Source of the DNA: Typhlomys cinereus
Lineage: Eukaryota > Chordata > Mammalia > Rodentia > Platacanthomyidae
DNA: 64,000 nt
Direction of reading: 5' to 3'
Assembly: GCA_023101885.1 (NCBI GenBank)
Contig: JALPQD010000824.1
Location: 310,001-374,000, forward strand
The notes under the pieces are model-generated. The model was not told the origin of the DNA, ran no database searches, and worked only from the letters and a program-made list of their open reading frames with translations. The position numbers and the translations under genes are program-made. Numbering within the stretch: the first letter of the stretch is position 1; each line of letters opens with the position of its first letter. Below, in pieces: positions 56,158-64,000 of the stretch.

Positions 56158-59100
56158 GCGCGCACATACACACGCACATGCGCACAGTTGAATAAATAAT
56201 AATAAAATAAAATTAAAAAAAAAAAGTTATGTACCTATTAAGATTGGGTCTTATTTGCGGAAGAGGGGGCGGTAAGAGTGTAAGAGCAAAAGGATGGGAG
56301 GAGCAATGATTTGCAAGATACTCCACACAAGTTAGGGCCGAAGCAATCATAATTGGACATTGCATGCCCGGCGCAATGTCCAACACACTATTGACCTCAC
56401 AAAGTCTAGCATCTGCTAAAGGCACCAAGATCCTTGGAGGCAAGGGATTGACAGCCACAGTAGTGTTCCTATGCTTAAGGGGAACACAGGAAAGGATTCA
56501 GGGAAAGGCCACTGGGTCCTTGTACATCATCGGAGAGGAGGGCCCAGAGGAGAGTCAGGCATGCACAAGAAAGGACTCTGGGAATTGGGGCGTGAGGCAC
56601 GGGGGGATGGGGAGGGAGGGGTGAGGGGAGGGGGAGCAGGGGGTTCGGGGGGAGGAAGAAGGAGGGAGGGAACTGGTGTACCTATTAAGTTTGTATAAGC
56701 TGAAATAATAATAAAAAATGTATTATAAAAAAAAAGAAAAAATACAAATACAAAAAGCAAAAAAAAAAAAAAAAAAGATTGGGTCTTGCAGGTGCTTAGG
56801 AGCCCATAGCTAGCATGACTCAGGCAAGTGAAAGAAGGTAGATAAGCAAGTCAATGTGTGGTGTGGTGCATTTGATGGGCACGCCATAAACTTCCGTGGG
56901 ACACAGAAGAGACACCACTGAGAGGGATAAGAAGGAAAGGCTTCCAGTCTGCAGGACAGGAGGAGCTCAGAAGCTGTTAGGGGGCACATATTCCAGGCAG
57001 GGAGGATGCCAGTTTGCAGAACTGCCAATTGCTAACTTGCCAGAGCACAGGTTGCATCTGAGGGGCTGCCGCAGGGGTCGCCCTCTTTCCATCTTCTTCA
57101 CAACCACCTAGCCAGTAGATATCTCAAAAACAGGGACACCCATGGGAATTACATTGCAATGTGACCATCTTCTCCCAAGCCAGGTAACATTGGATTGGCC
57201 GTGTGACCGAAAGCATTCCGTACGGTCAGCTGTGATAAGCTTTGCCAGTTGAGTTTCAGGGAAAAGTCGGTGGGTCCCAAGAGAGAATGTTTTCCCAGAA
57301 GTGTACCAAAGAAGAGAGCATATCACTTGTCTTATTTTTTAATTAATTAGGCAATTACTTTTTGTAAAAGTGGTTTTGTTATGTTGCCAATGCTGGTCTC
57401 AAAGGTGTAGGCTCTTTTCCAGTAGCTGAGTCTGCAAGCATGCACCAACCACACCCAGATGTCTTCTGATATTTTTTGTGTCTTAGTAATGAAGCTATTC
57501 CTGCTAAGGTTCAACTGTAGCATAAACTGGTTAATGTGGTTCATGGGATCCACAGTGTACCATCCTACTAATTTTTTCCTTTTAATTAATAACTGACATG
57601 CACATAGATTTTTAAGACTTATTCTGTGTATAAACTGACTTCAATGTTAAGAAAAATTAAAACTGAACCAATGCAATAGAAACTTGAATTATTTATACTA
57701 ATATTGATGTTGCTATAACTAGAAACTAATTTTAAGAGTGGCCTGAAGGCTGGAGAGATCGCTTAATGGGTAAGTGCCTGCGCACAAGCGTGTCAACCTG
57801 AGTTCGATCCCTGAAAGTCCAGAAGGTGAAAGAAGAGAAGCGACTTTCCAAAGTTAATCTCGGCCTGTGCCCCATGGCATACATGTTCTCTCTCTTTCTC
57901 AACTAAATAAATGTTAGAACTGAGGCTTAACAACGAACTGATGTATCTAACAGTAGATCACCAAATAAGTACTAATTTACTTCAATGTAATTCTGGGGGA
58001 CATAGATGTCTACATCATGGTGTCGTCTGTGTGCATCTATGCCTGTGTATCCTTTCTTTATCTTTTCTTTTTTTAAACTTTAGTTAGTTAGTTAGTTAGT
58101 TATTGTTTGTGTGTGTGTGTGTGTGTGTCTGTGTGTCTGTGAAGGGCCAAGGGTAACTTCAGGAATCATCCTGGGTTGCTTCTGCCCCCTTTTTTGCTTT
58201 ACTCTGGGATTTCCCAGGCTCTGCCCACCAGGACCGCTATCATTTCCACCTGGCATTTTTACATTGGACCTGGGATCCAAACTCAGGACCTTCTGCTTAT
58301 GAGGCAAAATCTTAACCCCTGAGCCATCTCTCCAACCCATCTTTATCTTTTCTCAGCATCATTTCACATGCACATTTCCCTGACACTTGCATATATTTAA
58401 TATAAATAACATTATACACATGATTGAGTATGCCATGAAAGTATTCATTTTCTTGTTCATTCAAGGATTCTAGGTGTAAGGATGCAAATTATAATAATGA
58501 TGATGTTATTTGCAAGGAGCTTATTTTATAGTGCTTTTTATGTACTGCCAGGTAGGTATAATTTTTTTTTTTTTTTTTTTTTTTTGCGTGCGTGTGTGTG
58601 TCCACGTGTATCAGAGGATACCAAGAATGCCTGTGGAAGCCTAAGGTTGATTTCGGGACTCATGCTGGATTGCTATCTACCTCCCTTTTGCTTTGCCCTG
58701 GAATTTTCTAGGTTCTACCTTCCAGGGCTGAAAGTTCAGGCCCTGCCACCATTTCAAGCCCTCTGGGCCCTAGAGTGGGATGTTTCTGGAAAGGGGCTTG
58801 CTTCTCAGTGATAGCAGCCCTGCGACCACCTGGAAGGTGAGCCCAGCGTTGGCTCGGATCCCACCACTCTTGAATGGAGTAGTTGTTCCGTTTCATACCC
58901 TTGCTCTTGCTTGTTTCAGATCAGTATCCCACTTCCTGTGAAGGGAAGGATAATTATGGAGACCATTGAAGGGATGTGCTACTTACATGGCAAAGGCGTG
59001 ATCCACAAGGACCTGAAGCCTGAAAACATCCTCGTCGACAGTGGCTTTCACATCAAGGTAAACCATAAGCCGCACTTCCAGAAGGCTGGGTGGTTTCAGA

Positions 59101-62100
59101 TTGCGTTTCCCACTGTAAACGGTGCCAGCACTGATAGGACGCAAGCGTGAGGGTTTATGTAGCTCACAAGTTCGGGTTTCCGCCTATCACTGTGGTGATG
59201 TCAGGCAGCAGGAGCTGCCCACAGCTGGTCACGTAAGCGAGTGCTTGCTGCCTGTGCTCTTGCCTGACACTGCCGGGGATGAAAGGTTCCCCCCCCCCCT
59301 TGATTACAACCACCAAGACAGTCTCCTACAGGTGTGGCCGAGGCTTCTCTCCCAGCTGTCAGGTTGACAGTTGAGGCTATCACATAGGTGCCCTGTAATA
59401 AAGGAAGCCCTCACTCAGCACACAACCTAGTAGAGGTTTGGACTGACACATGCAGGCTTGGTTGGTTGGGAGATAACCATAAAGATGTAGCAGATGTCTT
59501 TGGAGGTGAAATGAATGGGACAGGTGAGAGAAAACTCTCCTCTGATTATATTTCCTTCCATGGAGGACTTTGGGATGGAAGCAGTCAGAGGGTGCTTCTG
59601 TCACCCTGGGGGCAGACTGTCTGCCTCATCCTTCCCCTTAAGGAAATTCCAGGGGGAATGTGCAGGTGTGCTCGGGCATGCTCGTGGAGTTCAGTTATGT
59701 TGAGTCACATCGAAGTGAATCAACCATGTGGGCATCAAAATCCTGTTTACCGATCTACAGCTGTGTCTTAGCAACATTCGCTAAGTTTGTCCAGCACATT
59801 TGAAGCCCTGGGTTCAGTTTTAGCACTCAAAACCAAACCTGGAATTCAGCAGATTTTAAAATTCTTACGTGTTTGCTTCTAGAAGAATTAGAAAAATCAG
59901 CTACTTTTTGAAATAGCAAAGATGATGTGAAAGGGGGGGGGCTCTCTTTTGTGCATTCGAGGGCTTCATTTAACTAAGGAAAGAAGTGGCGTATGAATTG
60001 CTCTTGGCAGTGGGAGTCAAGCAGGAGAATGTGAAAGGGACCGGGAATGTCGCTCAGTGCGGGAGTCCTGGGTTCCATCCCCTTGACCACATCAGCGGCA
60101 ACAGAATAAAGAACCCAAGAGCATGCAGGACACTGGCTGAAGACTCGGACCTGGTTGCTGGGTTCCACTTTTGACACTTCTTCACATTCTTTCTTTAAAT
60201 TTGCAACTCCCTCCTTGTGTTCAGTGCTGACCACCTGTGAATTTGATAAGCGCACGCATGCTCCAGCCCGTTCCTCATGCTGCTTGCAGACTCGGGAGGC
60301 CGTCGCCTTGGGTTCCTCTGATGTCTGGCTGCTGCTTCACGCCCACTGCCCTCATTGCTCTGTGTCTGACGTTGGTCTTTTTCTCTGCTTTTCTGTGTTT
60401 CCTTTTCCTGCTCCCACCTGTCTTCTCCTAGGTTCAGGTGTCGTGAACAAGTACCAGCATCGTTCTTACTCTCAGGGAGGCTTTGGGATCCTTGGAAACT
60501 CACAGCCTTGGTCCTCTGGATGCCATTTACAGAATAGAAGGTGTGCTGCTCAGTCTCCATCTGCCCCTCGTAGCTTTTCCCCTGACTCAGAAATCATAAA
60601 AAAAAAAAAAATGAGGGGATGTAAGTGAGGAATTGACATAAGTTATTGACACATCAGAAATACCTTTTATTTCCTCTTCTTTTTATCACCTAAGAATTGT
60701 GATGCCAGAATGTTGCATAAACATTCCTTTTAGGGATTTTCCTCTGCGGGTGAGGGAACTCTCAGTTTCTATGAGTCTGTTAGGAGGTCATGATTTTGCA
60801 AAGGGCTAGTGTAATCATTCACACAAAACTCCCCGAGCCTAACAGCTATTGGATGAGTCCCACATTTCGTGACTATGGAGCCTGACTTGCTTTTACACAG
60901 TAACCCTATTGGCCTCACCTCTTTGGCAGATAGCCGATCTTGGCGTGGCTACTTTTAAGACGTGGAGCAAGCTGACTAAAGAGGAGCACAACGAGCAGAG
61001 GAAAGTGAATGGCACCTGTAAGAAGAATGGCGGCACCCTCTACTACATGGCCCCAGAGCACCTGAACGACATCAACGCAAAGCCCACGGAGAAGTCAGAT
61101 GTGTACAGCTTCGGCATTGTGCTCTGGGCAATATTTGCAAATAAGGAGCCCTATGAGAGTAAGGCATTTGTAAAGGAGCGGTGTGTTGATAGTGATCAAA
61201 AGTGTTGCATGCAAATGGCCTTCAGTGAATTCAGTTAAGATCATTGAATTGCTCTGTCTTTCTGGAAAGAATGGTGTCACATCCACTTCACTCCTTGCCA
61301 TTCCTTCAGCAGACATACACATGCAAACACGCTTGTGCATGCACACACAACACACAGACCTGCAACATAAGTAGGTTCTCAGCAGTTTCTGCATAAGTGA
61401 TCCCAGTTTAGGAATTGGGATCCTATAGCTAAGCTTGACCTTACATACTACTTTGACTATTCAAGAATGAGGTTTTTTTCTAATTTTTCCATTTCCATTT
61501 TCTACCTACTGTAGGCAGTTTGGTTAGCACAAGGAATATAAAGATGAATAAGTCTTGATTCATGAAGGAAAATAAGGGAATCCTCCTGAAGGGACAGAAG
61601 CTTTCCCACACGTGATCCCTGGGTGATTGTCCGCTTCTGTGGTCATGACCGTCTCTTTGCTGACGCCTCTTGAGTCTCTGATCACGACTTAGATATGCAC
61701 TTGCCTGTTAGACACATGTACTTCATGTGGCAGCCGCCAAAGCAGTGTCCTAAGCAGATACATGAGTGTGCAGATGCCGTGCTGGTAGCTGCCCCAGCAT
61801 AGCGTGTGTGTGTGCACAAAATGCGGCATCACTGTGCTGAGTTGACCAGCAGCAGCCTTACATCACCTCAGTCTCAACCTTCCCTCCTCGCCCACATCCA
61901 GTAAGACATCATGAAGGAATCAGTGGCTGCAGATGGAGCTCGGTGGTGCAGTGTTTGCCTAGCATGTGTGGGCCTTGGGTTTGGTCCCAGCACTGCCAGA
62001 AAAACAAACATGAATTCTAGCTATGTGTATCACGACTCTTAAAAGACAGAAAGGGGCTCCTTTGCCCCTCATGGGACTCCATGTCTGGAGTCCATGAGTT

Positions 62101-63363
62101 CCTTTCATTTCCTTTGCTCTTCATGGATTTTGTCTGGAGACCATGAGTTCTCCAGGGATCTCTCGCCTCTCACAGATTCACGTCCATGAGTTCCGTTCTT
62201 TCTCTCCTCTAATGAGCTCTGCCTTAATCTTAAAAAAAAAAAATGAGAGGGGCTGGACAGGTGGCTCAGGGGTTAAGCCTCCGCCTTTCAGGCGGAAGGT
62301 CCTGAGTTCGGATCCCAGATCCCACGTATAGACGCCAGGCGGAAGCGGGGGGTGGCCTGCGCTTCTGGTCCTGGTAGGGCGGAGCCTGTGAATTCCGGAG
62401 CAGAAGGAGGTGGAGGCGTCCATGGTGGTTCGCGAATTCGTCTGTGGTTCTACACACACACATACACACACAGACACACACGCACGCGCACATACACATG
62501 CATATGCACACAGTTGAATTAATAATAATAATAATAATAATAATTTAAAATATAAAAATAAAATAAAATAAAATAAAAAAAAAAGAGAGAGAGACAAATA
62601 GGACCATGTTCCCTGTTTAAAATCCTTTGGAGACTTTACAATAAAGCTCGTGTGCCTCAGCATGAAGTAGGAGGCCTTCGCGACTGACCTTTGCTTCTCT
62701 CTCTGACCTTTTCTGGCCTCTCCCGCTTCAGTCAGTGTGCCCACGTGTACAGAATTAATAGTTTCTTGATTTCCCAAGCCTGGGGTCTTCCTTCCCTCTT
62801 CTGTATCTGGATAATTCCTGCTTACTGTTTTGGACTCTAAAACTGTCTCTGACCTTCTAGACATGATTGTGGTACCAGAACCCCTTGTAATTGCTTCTAG
62901 AACAGTGTCTATCCCTCTGTTTTAAATCACTCACTAAACTGAGGTTCTTAGAAGCTGGGCCATCCCGTCTGTGCCTCCTATTGAAATCTGGGGGATGCGA
63001 TGGCTTGACCCAAGCCGTCCATTTGTTCTATGAAAAAGCAGCTTTGTTTTGAATTTAGTCTTTCAGGAAAATCAAAACCATCTTCTGTACAGTAGACTGT
63101 CAGCCATTCCTCCACTGTGGAGTGAGATGGCCATCCTGCCTAGCAGGACGGTTCGTGTCCCGTCTTCTTCCTGCCTGCAGGAAGCCTCACCTGAGCCCCT
63201 CCTGGCTTTGCAGATGCCATCTGTGCAGAGCAGCTGCTGCTCTGCATCAAGAATGGGAACAGGCCGAACGTGGAGGACATCATGGAGCACTGCCCACAGG
63301 AGATCATCCCCCTCATGGAGAAGTGCTGGCAGGAGAGCCCCGAGGCCCGGCCCACGTTTCCCG
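53845..63363 (+). CDS. Ripk1: Ripk1 gene, 5' part of the coding region (kinase domain, partial at 3' side)
   Basis: Encodes receptor-interacting serine/threonine kinase 1, which acts in TNF receptor complexes and in the ripoptosome and necrosome with FADD, caspase-8 and RIPK3. Exons 53845-54008, 55077-55233, 58920-59057, 60930-61158 and 63214-63363 give 838 coding nt (279 codons plus one base). Kinase features: glycine loop DSGGFGTV at 24-31, Lys45, alpha-C Glu63, gatekeeper Met92, HKD with Asp138, the RIPK1-type DLG at 156-158, and MAPEH at 193-197. The regulatory sites Ser25, Ser166 and Thr169 are present. Position 161 is Thr where human and mouse have Ser, and position 15 is Gly. The rest of the protein (intermediate region, RHIM, death domain) would lie past the window end. 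The frame is open and all splice borders are canonical, so the gene looks functional. Confidence 0.97.
54385..54682 (-). repeat. SINE type B in Ripk1 intron 2
   Basis: T run at 54370-54379, TG/CG-rich part, TGGAGACCCAAAGGTGAATT, CTGGGATTTCCCAGGCTCCA and AACCACTGAGCCATCACCCA. Confidence 0.78.
55077..55233 (+). CDS. Ripk1: Ripk1 exon 3, residues 55-107
   Basis: The acceptor CCCCCAACCCCCAG ends at 55076. The exon encodes the alpha-C helix with Glu63, then [12 protein letters not shown], gatekeeper Met92 in YSLVMEYM, and the hinge and alpha-D segment ending HVLKAQ. The donor CAG/GTGGGT starts at 55234. The last 26 bases of the exon plus the donor are repeated, imperfectly, twice more in the following 75 bases of intron. 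Reading through the donor gives Val-Gly-Gly-Thr and then TGA. Confidence 0.96.
55208..55311 (+). repeat. Three imperfect ~34-bp tandem copies over the Ripk1 exon-3 splice donor
   Basis: Copy 1 is 55208-55242, copy 2 is 55243-55275 and copy 3 is about 55276-55311. Each begins ACCTGAT and contains a version of GCTCAAGGCCCAGGTGGGT. Copy 1 is exon end plus donor. Copy 2 keeps a good donor (CCCGG/GTGGGT at 55268), while copy 3 is decayed. This is a local duplication of an exon-intron border. Confidence 0.85.
55897..56232 (+). repeat. SINE, B2-superfamily type A, copy 8
   Basis: A full copy in Ripk1 intron 3 with a long (CA)n at 56099-56155, then AATAAATAATAATAAAA and an A tail. It is flanked by TTAAAAGTT-like strings, and an L1-type insertion follows directly. 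Confidence 0.9.
56253..56774 (+). mobile_element. L1-type 3' end, 5'-truncated, recent insertion
   Basis: It has the same body as 1805-2091 but longer, with a purine tract at 56600-56672 and a long A-rich tail to 56774. Exact duplication AAGATTGGGTCTT occurs at 56240-56252 and 56775-56787. It lies in Ripk1 intron 3 right after SINE copy 8. Confidence 0.85.
57748..57915 (+). repeat. RSINE/B4-type SINE
   Basis: GGCTGGAGAGATCGCTTAAT head, CAACCTGAGTTCGATCCCTG box B, a CATGGCATACATGTTCTCTC body and AACTAAATAAATG tail. Confidence 0.7.
58083..58340 (-). repeat. (AGTT)n and SINE type B
   Basis: About five AGTT units (58083-58102), (TG)n at 58108-58128, the type B body and an end CCTGAGCCATCTCTCCAACC. 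It lies in Ripk1 intron 3. Confidence 0.8.
58561..58768 (-). repeat. SINE type B, truncated
   Basis: A 25-base T run at 58561-58585, GTGTATCAGAGGATACCAAG, CTTTGCCCTGGAATTTTCTA and CCACCATTTCAAGCC. The head is missing. It ends about 150 bases before exon 4. Confidence 0.7.
58920..59057 (+). CDS. Ripk1: Ripk1 exon 4, residues 108-153
   Basis: The acceptor CTTGCTTGTTTCAG ends at 58919 and the donor GTAAAC starts at 59058; phase 0 at both ends, 46 codons. It encodes the alpha-E helix ([16 protein letters not shown]) and the catalytic loop HKDLKPEN with catalytic Asp138 and the Asn that binds magnesium. It ends at HIK, just before the DLG motif in the next exon. HKD rather than HRD is typical of RIPK1. 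Confidence 0.97.
59150..59390 (-). mobile_element. Diverged LTR-type repeat
   Basis: TTATGTAGCTCACAAGTTCG, CCTATCACTGTGGTGATGTC and TCAGGTTGACAGTTGAGGC resemble the LTR types elsewhere in the window. It lies in Ripk1 intron 4 just after exon 4 and contains a C run at 59289-59298. Confidence 0.35.
60930..61158 (+). CDS. Ripk1: Ripk1 exon 5, residues 154-230 (activation segment)
   Basis: The acceptor CACCTCTTTGGCAG ends at 60929 and the donor GTAAGG starts at 61159, leaving in phase 1. It starts IADLG, the DLG form of the magnesium-binding motif used by RIPK1, then [11 protein letters not shown] with Thr161, Ser166 and Thr169. It continues through [14 protein letters not shown] and [15 protein letters not shown] of the C-lobe. 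Human and mouse RIPK1 have Ser at 161, an autophosphorylation site also near the necrostatin pocket. Ser166, the standard activity marker, is kept. Confidence 0.97.
61925..62003 (+). repeat. ID-like SINE
   Basis: GGAGCTCGGTGGTGCAGTG and TTGCCTAGCATGTGTGGGCC then GGTTTGGTCCCAGCACTG, a tRNA-Ala-like ID head with a short A-rich end. Confidence 0.65.
62051..62242 (+). mobile_element. Small A-tailed retroposon, unclassified family, copy 2
   Basis: GGGGCTCCTTTGCCCCTCAT, then repeated TCTGGAGTCCATGAGTTCC-like units, then TCTAATGAGCTCTGCCTTAA and a 12-base A tail. It shares the order and end of 36269-36444. The AATAAA is changed to AATGAG. SINE copy 9 follows at once. Confidence 0.65.
62249..62588 (+). 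repeat. SINE, B2-superfamily type A, copy 9
   Basis: A full copy in Ripk1 intron 5, with a CA-rich part at 62450-62512 and an (AAT)n/(AAAAT)n tail to 62580. It inserted directly after the A tail of a different small retroposon. Confidence 0.9.
63214..63363 (+). CDS. Ripk1: Ripk1 exon 6, residues 230-280 (end of kinase C-lobe)
   Basis: The acceptor CTCCTGGCTTTGCAG ends at 63213 and the donor GTAAGG starts at 63364, leaving in phase 1. It encodes [19 protein letters not shown], then [14 protein letters not shown] and EARPTFP, the final helices of the kinase domain with the conserved CW and RP residues. It matches RIPK1 across its length without gaps. The next exon would begin with the rest of the Gly280 codon and lies outside the window. 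Confidence 0.96.
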
Positions 63364-63674
63364 GTAAGGGCCCTGCGCGCCTGTTGAGGGTGTGGCCACA
63401 TGGTGACCGTCTAACTAAAGCAACGCCAGTGTCTTAGTTGCTGTCACAGAATACCCGACGGGAGCATCTTACAGAAGGGAACGGGTTTTTTCCTTTTCTG
63501 TTTTCTTGTGTGTCAGAGGGATGCATATTTCTGTGTGTAGGTTTGTGGGCGTACATATATCTGTGTAGACACATGTCCATCTGTGTGCACATGCATGTAG
63601 ATGTCCAATGTTGATGGCAGAAATAGAGAAGAATTATTTTTCTACTTTACTCATTTTTAATTTTTTTTTTTATT

Positions 63675-63920
63675 TTTGAGTGTCTATGTGTATATGTGGT
63701 CATTTTCCTATGGAAGACCAAGGATGACTTTGTGAGTCACCCTGAATTGTCTTTACCTCCTTTTTGCTTTGCCCTGGGATTTTCTAGGCTCTTCCCGTCA
63801 GGGCCAGAGGTGTAGGGTGCTGCCATTTATGCCTGACATTTTTATATGGATCCAGGATCTGAACTCAGGTCCTCTGTTTGGGAGTCAAAGTCTTAACCCC
63901 TGAATCATCTCTCCAGCCTA
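63675..63920 (-). repeat. SINE type B in Ripk1 intron 6
   Basis: T-rich start, TTTTCCTATGGAAGACCAAG, CTTTGCCCTGGGATTTTCTA, and an end CCTGAATCATCTCTCCAGCC. A B1-like reverse piece follows to the window end. Confidence 0.78.
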
Positions 63921-64000
63921 CTACCTTATTTTTTTAAGACAGGATCTCTATTCAAATTCAGAGCTCACTGATAGGGTTTAGTCTAACTAGCCAGCTGGCT

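Larger units (their letters stand above)
54009..64000. other. Other Ripk1 introns, parts outside listed repeats
   Basis: 54009-54370, 54683-55076, 55312-55896, 56788-57747, 57916-58082 and 58341-58560 show nothing. So do 59391-60929 (G run at 59933-59941, A run at 60599-60611), 61159-61924 and 62589-63213. 63430-63490 is the start of an LTR-like piece (GCTGTCACAGAATACCCGAC). Confidence 0.5.

Noticed and set aside
62178..62864. 228-codon minus-strand frame
   Set aside because: It covers SINE copy 9 and its CA/AT tail; the Cys/Val run is the microsatellite.

Overview
This window is vertebrate nuclear DNA from a rodent. It carries two intron-split genes, both on the + strand, in the order known for mammals (NQO2 then RIPK1, as on human 6p25 and mouse chromosome 13). 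The predicted proteins are close to the mouse and human proteins but identical to neither. The interspersed repeats are dominated by a B2-superfamily SINE (tRNA-like head, long body, then a (CA)n stretch and an A-rich tail). Lesser numbers of ID/B1 composite SINEs, L1 pieces and MaLR/ERVK-type LTRs are also present. The SINE bodies do not look like mouse or rat B2, so a non-murine rodent is likely. A dipodoid (jerboa or jumping mouse) is one guess, not something the sequence proves.

Layout. 1-7.8 kb is intergenic: SINEs, an L1 3' end with perfect target duplications, simple repeats and L1 scraps. 7.8-8.5 kb is a CpG island, the likely Nqo2 promoter and non-coding first exon. 13.35-24.64 kb holds six exons carrying the full 231-codon Nqo2 reading frame. 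24.7-46.3 kb is intergenic and repeat-rich. It contains two minus-strand processed pseudogenes (an RPS24 copy at 29.3-29.8 kb and an IFNGR2 copy at 30.2-31.8 kb) and several nested retroelement insertions. 46.4-47.1 kb is a second CpG island, the likely Ripk1 promoter and non-coding exon. 53.78-63.36 kb holds the exon with the Ripk1 start codon and four more exons, which together encode residues 1-279, nearly all of the kinase domain. The intermediate region, RHIM and death domain of RIPK1 lie beyond the window.

The two genes are neighbours but are not known to act together. NQO2 is a cytosolic FAD- and zinc-containing quinone reductase that uses dihydronicotinamide riboside. RIPK1 is the death-receptor kinase that decides between NF-kB signalling, apoptosis and necroptosis.

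I found no undescribed multi-gene system. The points most worth checking are: an imperfect tandem triplication over the Ripk1 exon-2 splice donor; a Ser-to-Thr change at RIPK1 position 161; a changed TTGG motif in NQO2; a full-length IFNGR2 retrocopy that makes its own CpG-rich patch; a small A-tailed retroposon family that looks like a retroposed LTR transcript end; and solo LTRs nested inside other repeats with exact target duplications.
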